This document shows, one piece after another, positions 1-7,458 of a DNA stretch of 64,000 bases. A program made the translations under genes and the position numbers. The notes beneath the pieces are model-generated. The model did not search any database. It was not told the DNA's origin and saw nothing but the letters and a program-made list of their open reading frames with translations. This DNA is from Paramicrobacterium agarici (lineage in GTDB: Bacteria > Actinomycetota > Actinomycetes > Actinomycetales > Microbacteriaceae): the NCBI RefSeq assembly GCF_002563955.1, contig NZ_PDJE01000001.1, positions 992,001 through 1,056,000 on the forward strand, written 5' to 3'. Numbering within the stretch: the first letter of the stretch is position 1; each line of letters opens with the position of its first letter.

Positions 1-426
1 CCACTGCCCCTCGTCAAGACCAAGCGAGTGCAGAAGACTGAGCGCGCTGAGCGGCATCGCCACGAGCTGGGCCGCGGCTTCGTCTGGCAGCCCCGCGGGC
101 ACGGGGATGAGTCCGCTCGCCTTCGCCGTGAAGTACTCTGCCCACACGCCGAACGTTCCGCCGCTGACGACGCGCTGCCCGACCTCGAGACCTTCGACAC
201 CGTGACCAAGGGCCTCAACGGTCCCAACCGCCTCGGTTCCCGCTTGCGCGGGAAGGTCTGGCACAAAGCCGTACGTGCCGCGAACCGTCCACAGATCGTG
301 GTTGTGGATCGGCGAGAGGATGGTCTTCACGCGAACCTGTCCCGCGCCCGGTTCAGGGAGCGTGCGTTCTTCGACGGTCAGGACCGATTCGGGTTCGGCG
401 AAGCTGTGGTGAACGATAGCGCGCAT
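1..426 (-). CDS. MDR-family NAD(P)-dependent oxidoreductase, N-terminal part (cut by window edge)
   Basis: The minus strand reads open from an ATG at 426 to base 1, giving about 142 residues beginning MRAIVHHSFAEPESVLTVEE. A Shine-Dalgarno GAAGGG lies just before the start. The pattern (SPIHNHDLWTVRG, AGTEAVGTVEALG, GLEVGQRVV, LPDEAAAQLVAMPLSAL) is the GroES-like catalytic domain of medium-chain dehydrogenases of the zinc-free quinone-oxidoreductase/enoyl-reductase branch. The usual zinc-ligand Cys-His set is not seen in this part. The Rossmann cofactor domain lies beyond the left edge, so substrate cannot be judged. It is divergent from the formylglycine-generating enzyme gene. Confidence 0.8.
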   Translation of the reverse strand, partial: MRAIVHHSFAEPESVLTVEERTLPEPGAGQVRVKTILSPIHNHDLWTVRGTYGFVPDLPAQAGTEAVGTVEALGHGVEGLEVGQRVVSGGTFGVWAEYFTAKASGLIPVPAGLPDEAAAQLVAMPLSALSLLHSLGLDEGQW

Positions 427-601
427 GAGATTCCCTTCGGGTCAATCGTCTGGGACGTCGAAACGGACGTCGCTCTTGCCACAGTGCACACACCTGGAGC
501 CAGGGCACAACCTCGATACGACAGAGTAGGCGCGAATGATGCGTACGCTTAGGCTAGAGGTGGCGCGAGCCCACGGCTGTGTGCCGCAACGGGAGGTCTT
601 T

Positions 602-1597
602 ATGCACGACGACATGGTGCTGATTCCCGCGGGCGAGTTCCGCATGGGATCCGAAGGCTACTACCCTGAAGAAGCTCCCGTCTTCACCGCGCACGTCGAC
701 GACTTCTCCATCGACAGGCACCCGGTGACGAATCGGCAGTTTCGTGAGTTCGTCGAGGCGACCGGCTACGTCACGGTAGCTGAGAAAGGCCTCGACGCGG
801 CCGAGTTCCCGCAGCTGAGCGAGGCGGATCGTGCGCCCGGAAGCCTCGTCTTTCACGAGACGGAAGGTCCTGTCGACCTGCGCAACTGGCGCGCGTGGTG
901 GTCGTGGGGGACCGGTGCCGATTGGCAGCATCCATTTGGCCCTGACTCGTCGATCGAGGGCAAAGACGACCACCCTGTCGTTCAGGTCTGCTATACGGAT
1001 GCTGTCGCCTACGCCACCTGGGCGGGCAAACGGCTGCCGACTGAAGAGGAGTGGGAGCGCGCCGCGCGCGGCACCCTCGACGGCGCGGACTTCGCGTGGG
1101 GCGACGACCTCACGCCAAACGGCGAACTGCGGGCGAATACCTGGCAGGGTAGCTTTCCGTACGACAACACGGGCGCGCTCGGGTGGAAGGGAACGTCGCC
1201 GGTCGGCACGTTCCCCGCGAACGACTTCGGCCTTGTCGACATGATCGGAAATGTGTGGGAGTGGACGTCGAGCCGATTCACGCCCAACCATCGCGAGGCG
1301 GCGCTCGCCGCGAGCCTTGCTGCGCCGATCGGCCGATCGCTCGTGACGACGGCCGCGGGCGACGACAGCGGGCAGGGGTGCGGCTGCGGATGCGGCCCCG
1401 AGTCGTCGCGCTCAGCGGCGACGGGTGCCGTTCCGGCAACCTCCTCCCCGGATTCGAGCATCAGCCACGTGACGAAGGGTGGCTCGCACTTGTGTGCCCC
1501 CGAGTACTGCCAGCGGTACCGCCCAGCGGCACGTTCGCCGCAGACGGAGGACTCGGCGACGACGCACCTCGGGTTCCGCTGCGCGCGTTCGGCGTGA
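602..1597 (+). CDS. Formylglycine-generating enzyme (SUMF1/FGE family)
   Basis: 331 residues if translation starts at ATG 602, which has GGGAGGT about 6 bases upstream; longer upstream in-frame starts lack such a site. FGE oxidises the cysteine of a sulfatase CxPxR motif to Calpha-formylglycine in a copper-dependent reaction. The N-terminal MVLIPAGEFRMGSE and C-terminal GGSHLCAPEYCQRYRPAAR...LGFRCA blocks are diagnostic. C298 and C303 match the two copper-binding catalytic cysteines, so this is likely an active FGE and not a generic SUMF1-fold protein such as EgtB or an NTPase sensor. A loop around residues 259-265 is a Gly-Cys alternation (GCGCGCG). Actinobacterial FGEs often carry a short CC-P motif in this loop. 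No sulfatase is encoded in the window, so its client is elsewhere. Confidence 0.92.
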   Translation: MHDDMVLIPAGEFRMGSEGYYPEEAPVFTAHVDDFSIDRHPVTNRQFREFVEATGYVTVAEKGLDAAEFPQLSEADRAPGSLVFHETEGPVDLRNWRAWWSWGTGADWQHPFGPDSSIEGKDDHPVVQVCYTDAVAYATWAGKRLPTEEEWERAARGTLDGADFAWGDDLTPNGELRANTWQGSFPYDNTGALGWKGTSPVGTFPANDFGLVDMIGNVWEWTSSRFTPNHREAALAASLAAPIGRSLVTTAAGDDSGQGCGCGCGPESSRSAATGAVPATSSPDSSISHVTKGGSHLCAPEYCQRYRPAARSPQTEDSATTHLGFRCARSA

Positions 1598-1641
1598 CCG
1601 GGTGAAAACGCAGGGTTGCCATGCGCTCCGAGCAGGAGGGA

Positions 1642-1657
1642 CACTGGAGAACCAGTG
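1642..1657 (+). other. Small hairpin between FGE and the next small ORF
   Basis: Perfect 6-base arms CACTGG/CCAGTG around an AGAA loop. There is no following T run, so termination is uncertain. It may only be an intercistronic stem. Confidence 0.3.
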
Positions 1658-1670
1658 ATCGGAGTAGATG

Positions 1671-1817
1671 ATGTATCCCGCACCGATGGCGATGGCGCCC
1701 GAGGTTCAGGCAGTTGTCGAGCGTGAGAGGCTGAAGCCGCCCGGATGGGTGATCCAGGCCCACCGGCACTGGCGGCGAAGCCGACGCCGTATGCGCAAGG
1801 CCGCGCGCACGAGCTGA
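1671..1817 (+). CDS. Small basic hypothetical protein (48 aa)
   Basis: The frame begins MYPAPMAMAPEVQAVVERER and ends with an Arg/Lys-rich tail (RHWRRSRRRMRKAARTS). GGAG sits 6 bases before ATG 1671; a second ATG at 1668 is closer. The composition, with an acidic-neutral helix and then a basic helix, is protein-like, and the third positions are mostly G/C. It is not recognised. It fills the gap between FGE and the DUF5701 gene on the same strand. It could still be a chance frame. Confidence 0.45.
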   Translation: MYPAPMAMAPEVQAVVERERLKPPGWVIQAHRHWRRSRRRMRKAARTS

Positions 1818-1930
1818 GTTCTTCCGTTGCTGAACGGGAACGCTTCGCGCCCAGCATGTCAGGCAGCGTCCGGAATATATTCCCGCCGCACGCGTTGATC
1901 TTCTCGCCGAACGCCGACGAGAGGACACCT

Positions 1931-2596
1931 ATGCCCGAATCAACGCAGCTCGACCACAGCATCGCCCAGCAGATCCGACGACTGAGCGAGAGGGGCATCG
2001 CAGAGTTGGCGGGGCTCACCGGCCACGAATTCCGGATGCTGGCGAAGGACACCCTCGCCAGTGCAGCAGAAGCCTCGAGCGACGAGCGGACGGCGACCGT
2101 CGTCGTGCACCCGTCGCTCGTGCCTGCAGCATCCCTCGCCGCTCTTCTCGAGCGTGACGGCAAACCGGGATTCGTCGTCGAAGACATGACCGACCTCGAG
2201 GAGTTTCGGCCGATCGGCGACGCGCCCGTGCCCGATCAGCCGCTCTACCTCGTGCACGACATCGATCGTGGCGATGATATGCAGAACTGGAGCCCAGACG
2301 AGGCGCTCGCCGAGCTGCGCACGCGAGGCCGCCGACCGCTCACGGTCACCGAGGGGATCTCGTGGCTGCTGCAGCATCCTGACCGCCTTGAGCCCGGAAG
2401 CTGCTTCATGACGATCGGGTCGCGGCGACGCACGGCGCGCGGTTTGGACGCTCGGACGCCCGCGATCTGGATCAGCGGTGGCACCGGGCGTGACGGCAGA
2501 GAGCGCAGGGGCGCCCCGAAGGTCGGATGGTGCTGGGCGCGCAATCGGCACACGTGGCTTGGTTTCGCCTCGGCGGCGCCGATCGTGAGCGACTGA
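1931..2596 (+). CDS. DUF5701 family protein
   Basis: 221 residues from ATG 1931, preceded by GAGGAC; an in-frame extension upstream to 1745 has no ribosome site and low coding quality. Recognisable blocks are NWSPDEAL, GRRPLTVTEGISWLLQHP, CFMTIGSRR, PAIWISGGTGRDGRERRG and the C-terminal GAPKVGWCWARNRHTWLGFA. These match the DUF5701 family as remembered from high-GC Gram-positives. The function is unknown. It lacks signal peptide and membrane segments and is probably cytosolic. It is convergent with the arsA-like gene, whose stop abuts its own. Confidence 0.8.
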   Translation: MPESTQLDHSIAQQIRRLSERGIAELAGLTGHEFRMLAKDTLASAAEASSDERTATVVVHPSLVPAASLAALLERDGKPGFVVEDMTDLEEFRPIGDAPVPDQPLYLVHDIDRGDDMQNWSPDEALAELRTRGRRPLTVTEGISWLLQHPDRLEPGSCFMTIGSRRRTARGLDARTPAIWISGGTGRDGRERRGAPKVGWCWARNRHTWLGFASAAPIVSD

Positions 2597-3571
2597 TCAG
2601 CCGGGCACGGGTGCGAGCTGGTCCGCGAGCTCTGCCAGCGCATCGGTGCCCGCGAGGTCTCCTGCGAGAAGGGGAACCTGCGTCACCGGGATGCTGCCAA
2701 TGGCGGCGTGCAGGCGAGCGAGGTGTTCGTCTTCTCGCGCACGCCGCTCGGCAAGAAGTTCACCAGCGTCGGCGGGGGAGCGACGGTTGACGACGACGGC
2801 AGCCGGATCGATGCCCAGCGTTGTGAGCTGCGCGACGACGTCGATCGACTCTGCGACGGGGAGCCGCTCGGCGATGCTCACGACGAGGAACGCTGCGGCA
2901 TCAGCATCCGTCACAAGACTGCGCAGGAGTGCAAAGCGGTCACGGCGGGCGATGAGGGTACGGCGCAGCTCGGCATCGGCCGTCGGCTCGTCGTCTTTCG
3001 TGCCCACAACGCTTCGCGCGGCGGCGGCGAAGCGCTCGGAACGGTCGCGGCTCGCGAGAAGCGTCTCGGTCCAGCTCGTGAGCTTCTCGGGAAGCGAGAG
3101 CAGACGCAGAGTATGCCCGGATGGTGCCGTGTCGAAGATCACGAGATCGTAGGTGCCGCGGCTGGACTCGACGAGCTCCGCGATGCGCTCGAGTACCGCG
3201 GACTCGTGGCTTCCGGGGGCCATCTTCGCCTGGTCGAGATGCTGGTGTGCCGAGTCGTGCAGGCGCTCGGGCAGCAGCCGCATCATCGTCGCGGCGACCG
3301 TGGCGAAGTGACGGTCGATCGTGGCCGCCGGGTCGATTTCGACAGCATCCACGTGCCCTTGGCCGGCTGAAAAGACGCGCGTTGACTCGTCGGAGAGCTC
3401 GCGGTCCCACGCGTGACCGAGATTGTGAGCGGGGTCCGTGGAGACAAGCAGCACGCGTCCGCCGTCACGTGCACGCGCGAGAGCGAGGGCAGACGAGACG
3501 GATGTTTTGCCGACACCCCCCTTTCCGCCGACAAAGAGAATGCGCCGGGAGCGAGCCAGGTCTAGCAGCAT
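2597..3571 (-). CDS. ArsA/Get3-family ATPase without arsenite-binding cysteines
   Basis: 324 residues. A deviant Walker A GGKGGVGKTS (residues 15-24), a switch I STDPAHNLG and a switch II IFDTAPSGHTLRLLSLP define the ArsA/Get3 branch of SIMIBI ATPases. It contains no cysteine at all, so the three Cys that bind As(III)/Sb(III) in ArsA are missing. A role like Get3, handling a hydrophobic or C-terminal segment of a partner protein, is more plausible than arsenite export, and no arsB is present. Its ATG overlaps the end of the cory-CC-star gene (GCATGCTGCTAG), so translation is coupled. The operon order is cstA, cory, arsA. Many actinobacteria carry ArsA-like pairs; here there is one. Confidence 0.85.
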   Translation of the reverse strand: MLLDLARSRRILFVGGKGGVGKTSVSSALALARARDGGRVLLVSTDPAHNLGHAWDRELSDESTRVFSAGQGHVDAVEIDPAATIDRHFATVAATMMRLLPERLHDSAHQHLDQAKMAPGSHESAVLERIAELVESSRGTYDLVIFDTAPSGHTLRLLSLPEKLTSWTETLLASRDRSERFAAAARSVVGTKDDEPTADAELRRTLIARRDRFALLRSLVTDADAAAFLVVSIAERLPVAESIDVVAQLTTLGIDPAAVVVNRRSPADAGELLAERRAREDEHLARLHAAIGSIPVTQVPLLAGDLAGTDALAELADQLAPVPG

Positions 3572-3858
3572 GCGATGTGATCCAGGGGTGAGTCAGGGAT
3601 GCCGATGCGGCGATGCCATGCGTGAAAGTCCTCCCACACCGCGGGCATGAGCTCTGCCGAGTAGAACGCGGCCGGGTCGGGAACGCCGAGGGCCTCGCCG
3701 AGCACGACGATCATGAACAAGTCGTCTTCGTCGCGTTTCTCGCGCAGAAACATGTTGCGGTACGGACCGACGTAGAACTCGTGCAGTCCGTCGCGAAAAG
3801 CGGCCCAGCGCCGGGAGAGGTCCTCCCGGCGCTGGGGTGCGCTATCGGCTGCTGCCAC
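3562..3858 (-). CDS. Cory-CC-star family protein
   Basis: 98 residues from a GTG at 3858, 4 bases after the cstA stop; an ATG at 3897 inside cstA is an alternative. The sequence has the GPYRNMFLREKRDEDDLF core and ends ...SPLDHIACC followed directly by the stop. These two marks, the near-N-terminal RY-type motif and the terminal Cys-Cys, fit the family called cory-CC-star, whose members sit beside ArsA-type ATPases. The function is not established. Its position right after cstA is where other bacteria place the small YbdD/YjiX protein, which also ends in a Cys pair in the E. coli sequence as I recall it. It may therefore be a CstA partner. Confidence 0.8.
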   Translation of the reverse strand: MAAADSAPQRREDLSRRWAAFRDGLHEFYVGPYRNMFLREKRDEDDLFMIVVLGEALGVPDPAAFYSAELMPAVWEDFHAWHRRIGIPDSPLDHIACC

Positions 3859-3862
3859 GTCG

Positions 3863-5590
3863 TCAGACGTCCTCGCGGACCGCTGAGAGCTCGGCATCCT
3901 CGTGCTCTGGCTCTGGAGGTTCCTTCGCGGCTCGACGCATTGCGAGCACAGCCTCGATACCGACCCAGACACTCGCGACGATGATGATGACATCGAGCGC
4001 AAAGAGCAGCCAGTCCGCGTTGCCCGGTTGCGTGAAACTCACGAGCTGATCGATCGCGGCCCAGAACGAGAGCACGAACACCAGCACAAGCGGAATGATC
4101 GCGGGAAGCGGGTTGCGCCGCTTGCGAATGAGCATCACCGCGATGATCGAGAGCGTTAGCGACGCCATGATCTGGTTCGTCGTGCCGAACAGCGGCCAGA
4201 TGCGCAAGCCGCCCTCGCCCCCGAGGCCCTGCGAGAACGTCAGCCCAAGACCGACGACAACGACGATGAGCGTCGCCGGTATCTTGGTGATCTTGACCTT
4301 GACGGCGTCACCGATCTCTTGCACCACGAAGCGCAGCAGGCGCATGCCGGTGTCCATCGTCGTCGCGGCGAACAGCACGGCCATCGTCGCGAGCACGGTG
4401 GCGCTCAGGGAAGCCGGCAGACCGAGGCCGTTCTCCATGAGATAGCCGCCACCCTTCACGAAAGCATCGACGCCGCCAGCCCCGAACGAGCTGTAGATCT
4501 CTTCCCAGTCGGCGACCGACTTGATGCCGCCGATGACGGCGAGAATCGTGCCGAGCGAGAGCAGGCCCTCACCAACAGCGCCGAAGTACCCGACGAATCG
4601 AGCATCCGTCTCTTTGTCGATCTGCTTCGAGCTCGTTCCCGACGAGACCATGCCGTGGAATCCTGAGATCGCGCCGCAGGCGATGGTCACGAACAGCAGC
4701 GGGACCATGCTCGGCGTTCCCTCAGGCAGGTTCGTGTTGAACATGGGAGCAACGATCTCGGGCTTAACAGCTGAGAACAGAGTGGCGATCAGCACCGAGC
4801 CGAAGAGCAGGATCAGACCCACAAAGAGTTGCACGCCATTGATGTAGTCGCGCGGCTGCAACAGCACCCAGACGGGAAGCAGCGAGGCAATCGCACCGTA
4901 GATGAAGAGCGTGAGGATCCAGAACGTGGCCGGGCTCATGCCGAGGAACGACTCCGGAAGCACGACGGGGACGCTGTTGCCCAGCACGATCAGTGCATAC
5001 AGTGCGACGACACCGACAACGGTCACCGGAATCAGCGGCCAGCGCATGCGGTAGACCGCGATGCCGACGAGCAGCGCGACGATGATCGCTCCCCACGTCG
5101 GAATGACTGCTGTGGGTGTGCTGATGAGCAGGTTCTTGATGACGACGGCGAACGCCGCAATCACCATGAGCAGCAGCAGGAAGATGACGATGAGAAACAG
5201 GTTCGCCCCGCGCTTGCCGATGTAGCGGCCCGAAAGGGCGCCGATGGAGCGCCCCTTGTTGCGCACCGACGCCCACAGAGCGCCGAAGTCGTGCATGCCG
5301 GCGAAGAACACTGTGCCGAGCGTCACCCAGAGGAACGCTGGCAGCCATCCCCAGATAACCGCGATTGCGGGCCCGACGATCGGGGCGGCTCCGGCAACGG
5401 ACGTGAAGTGGTGGCCCCACAAAATGTATTTGTTCGTGGGGACGTAGTCGACGCCGTCATTCATCTCGTGAGCGGGCGTCTTGAACTTGTCGTCAAGCTT
5501 GTATACCCGTTTTGCGAGGTACTTCGAATAAACCAGATACCCGGCGACGAACATCGCCAGCCCGATGATCATAAGAACAAGGGAACCCAT
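3863..5590 (-). CDS. cstA: Carbon starvation protein A (CstA), pyruvate/peptide transporter family
   Basis: 575 residues, an integral membrane protein with well over ten hydrophobic segments. The N-terminal block has YVPTNKYILWGHHFTSVAGAAPIVGPAIA, and the sequence continues WGWLPAFLWVTLGTVFFAGMHDFGALWASVRNKGRS; both are hallmark CstA motifs, quoted here in pieces. CstA proteins import pyruvate and have been linked to peptide use during carbon limitation. It is shorter than E. coli CstA (about 700 residues) but matches the Gram-positive length. The C-terminus is a charged cytosolic tail (PEPEHEDAELSAVREDV). GGGGAGAA precedes ATG 5590. It heads the operon cstA-cory-arsA. Confidence 0.93.
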   Translation of the reverse strand: MGSLVLMIIGLAMFVAGYLVYSKYLAKRVYKLDDKFKTPAHEMNDGVDYVPTNKYILWGHHFTSVAGAAPIVGPAIAVIWGWLPAFLWVTLGTVFFAGMHDFGALWASVRNKGRSIGALSGRYIGKRGANLFLIVIFLLLLMVIAAFAVVIKNLLISTPTAVIPTWGAIIVALLVGIAVYRMRWPLIPVTVVGVVALYALIVLGNSVPVVLPESFLGMSPATFWILTLFIYGAIASLLPVWVLLQPRDYINGVQLFVGLILLFGSVLIATLFSAVKPEIVAPMFNTNLPEGTPSMVPLLFVTIACGAISGFHGMVSSGTSSKQIDKETDARFVGYFGAVGEGLLSLGTILAVIGGIKSVADWEEIYSSFGAGGVDAFVKGGGYLMENGLGLPASLSATVLATMAVLFAATTMDTGMRLLRFVVQEIGDAVKVKITKIPATLIVVVVGLGLTFSQGLGGEGGLRIWPLFGTTNQIMASLTLSIIAVMLIRKRRNPLPAIIPLVLVFVLSFWAAIDQLVSFTQPGNADWLLFALDVIIIVASVWVGIEAVLAMRRAAKEPPEPEHEDAELSAVREDV

Positions 5591-5725
5591 GGAGTTCTCC
5601 CCTTTCGCTGCGTGCGCCTATGCAACCGCGCGGTGGCCCCGATGCCGCCGGCTCTTCGAGGCTAGCAGAATCTGTGAATAACCTGTGTGCTTCTCCGTGT
5701 CGGCCGTGATGCCGGCAGATCGCGC

Positions 5726-6274
5726 TTATTCGGCGGCGCGGAGCTCCAAGGGAATCCTGTCGGCGCCAACGACCCCGCACAAAATCTCGGGTTCGATCAG
5801 TTCGCCGCGTTTGAGCACGCTGATCTGCCCGGTGGGCTCGAGAATGACGCACGCCACCTCAGACGTATTCCTCACTCCAGCACGCCGCAGCGTCGAGTAC
5901 ACCTCGTCAGAGACGACATGGGTGCGGGCTAGATTGTCGACCAGCAGATCGTTGCCCGCCATCAGGACGATTGCGGGGCTGTTCACGAAGCGTGTCGCTC
6001 CCTTGATGCGCCTGATCTGCCCGGTGAGTGCCTGCAGCACCAGCAGGGTTGCCAGGCCGAGCAGCCCGGCAAAGAGCGTCGGAGTGTCTCCGAGGATCGC
6101 ACGACCGATGACGGCGCCGAGGGCGATGATCGCGGCGAGGTCAAAGCTTGACAGGCTCGCCAGTGTTCGCTGCCCGAGCACGCGCACGAGCAGTAAGACG
6201 CCTCCGTAGAAGACGATGCATGAGACAACGACGCGGATCGCATCGATCCAGTCGAGTCCGTATTCAGCCCACAT
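5726..6274 (-). CDS. DUF421 (YetF-type) membrane protein
   Basis: 182 residues with about three N-terminal transmembrane segments (VVVSCIVFYGGVLLLVRVLG, FDLAAIIALGAVIGRAIL, LFAGLLGLATLLVLQALTG) and a small cytosolic domain. The motif RVLGQRTLASLSSFDLAAIIALGAVIG is split here as RVLGQRTLASLSSFD and IALGAVIG and is characteristic of DUF421/YetF proteins, as is the later GNDLLVDNLAR..VSDEVYSTLR. The family is linked to spore or envelope stress in Bacillus but has no defined activity. AGGAGGT precedes the ATG. It lies alone, 135 bases downstream of (and same strand as) the cstA promoter region. Confidence 0.87.
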   Translation of the reverse strand: MWAEYGLDWIDAIRVVVSCIVFYGGVLLLVRVLGQRTLASLSSFDLAAIIALGAVIGRAILGDTPTLFAGLLGLATLLVLQALTGQIRRIKGATRFVNSPAIVLMAGNDLLVDNLARTHVVSDEVYSTLRRAGVRNTSEVACVILEPTGQISVLKRGELIEPEILCGVVGADRIPLELRAAE

Positions 6275-6340
6275 GACGCACCTCCTGTCTGCCGAGCAGA
6301 CGCGCGCGATTATTCCACAATGGTGCTCGGGAGTTGAACG

Positions 6341-6649
6341 TCAGCGTTTGGGGTCGACGTCCAGCACGACCTGAAATTCCAGCACGTTCGCCTCGGTGAA
6401 GACGGGTCTTCCCTGCTCGCCCTTGTGTGCCGCGCGTGCGTCTCCGTCCCGCCAGGCTTCGTAAGACTCGTCGTCTTCCCACCGGGTCACAATGAAGTAG
6501 CGGTCATCGCCGGCGACGGGTCGCAGCATTTCGAAGCCGAGAAAGCCGGGCGCGTCATCGATGGTTCTCGCGCGGTTGATGAAACGGCGCTCGAACTCGG
6601 CGTGTGCCTCATCGGGAACCTTCACTGCGTTGATCTTCACCACGGCCAT
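6341..6649 (-). CDS. mhuD: MhuD-type heme-degrading monooxygenase (ABM domain)
   Basis: 102 residues in a ferredoxin-like antibiotic-biosynthesis-monooxygenase fold. The sequence starts MAVVKINAVKVPDEAHAEFE and aligns without gaps to Mycobacterium tuberculosis MhuD as I remember it, including PGFLGFEMLRPV and LEFQVVLDV. The residues MhuD uses fall at the same numbers: Asn7, Trp66 and His75. The expected reaction is oxidative cleavage of heme with iron release. No heme transporter is adjacent. Translation appears leaderless: a TAGAAT box lies 6 bases before the ATG. The substrate assignment is by homology only. Confidence 0.87.
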   Translation of the reverse strand: MAVVKINAVKVPDEAHAEFERRFINRARTIDDAPGFLGFEMLRPVAGDDRYFIVTRWEDDESYEAWRDGDARAAHKGEQGRPVFTEANVLEFQVVLDVDPKR

Positions 6650-6655
6650 GGCTGA

Positions 6656-6661
6656 ATTCTA
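6656..6661 (-). promoter_or_regulatory. -10 box of a leaderless promoter for the mhuD-like gene
   Basis: TAGAAT on the minus strand, exactly 6 bases before the ATG. The same TANNNT-N6-start arrangement occurs before the glutaminase, metallophosphoesterase and sbcD genes in this window. Confidence 0.6.
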
Positions 6662-6706
6662 GATTCGGATGCTGACGGTGAGCAGTGGAGCATTCGTGAA
6701 AGACCC

Positions 6707-7326
6707 GTGCGCAGCGGCGTCCATCCGATAGTGTTCCCTCACCACGAACGAGGGAGCGTTCACGCGCGAGCGCTGCAGGGTCGAGGGCTCGCTGTCGAAC
6801 TAGTTGACCCGGTTGCAGCGCAGGTCGGCGATGCCCGTGACTTGCCGTTCGCGGATAACGAGTTTGACGCAGCTCTGCTTCTTGGCCCCCTCTACCATCT
6901 CGCCGGTGCCCGTGAACGGTTGACTGCCCTTACAGAGGCAGCACGCGTCACCCGACCGGGCGGAGTCGTCTTCGCGGCAGCGCTGTCGCGCACCGTCGCA
7001 TTCCAGGCGGCGACGCTCGGGAGAAAGCCATGCATGACGCCTGAGCTCGCGCAGTTCTTCGAGGCGGCACTCCGATTCCAGGCGGTCGATTTCCCTCCGG
7101 TCACTTTCATACGGCTGACGAGCTGGCGGCCGAGGTCGTCGCGGTCGGCCTCGAGCTGATCGAGGTGCACGGTATCGAGGGGCCCGCGGGCTTACTTGCT
7201 GAGCAGTTCCCGGCCGGCGATGAGTCAGTGACGGATGCTGCTCGCGCACTCGCTCGCGCGGGCAGTGCGATCCCGGCAATCCGCGACCTTAGCACTCATC
7301 TGCTTGCTGTCGCCCGCGTGGTTTAA
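6707..7326 (+). pseudogene. Decayed SAM-dependent methyltransferase
   Basis: The first frame reads ARALQGRGLAVELVDPV-AAQVGDARDLPFADNEFDAALLLGPLYHLAGARERLTALTEAARVTRPGG (in pieces), matching post-motif-I parts of class I methyltransferases. Three defects are visible. The glycine-rich SAM motif I and start are absent. About 10-15 residues are missing after VELVDPV. A frameshift occurs near 7100-7115, after FPPVTF, where the continuation (HTADELAAEVVAVGLELIEV to THLLAVARVV, stop at 7324) is in another frame. The strand and order are intact, so this is simple decay and not rearrangement. Confidence 0.75.
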
Positions 7327-7458
7327 AGAGAGCTGCGAAAAGACCTCACGGTGCCACTCTCTGTCCACAGGGAGACTGCCTGCTGAGTTTTACACAATGC
7401 TTGTCTGACCGGGTTTTCTGTCGGTGGCAATGTCGGTGGGTGCTGGAAGACTGTTGGC

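Noticed and set aside
2597..3571. arsA as part of an arsenite resistance operon
   Set aside because: No metal-binding cysteines in the protein and no arsB, arsC, arsR or arsD gene nearby.
5650..5720. TGTGAATAACCTGTGT upstream of cstA as a CRP/GlxR site
   Set aside because: The right half is TGTGT instead of TCACA, so it is not a palindrome.
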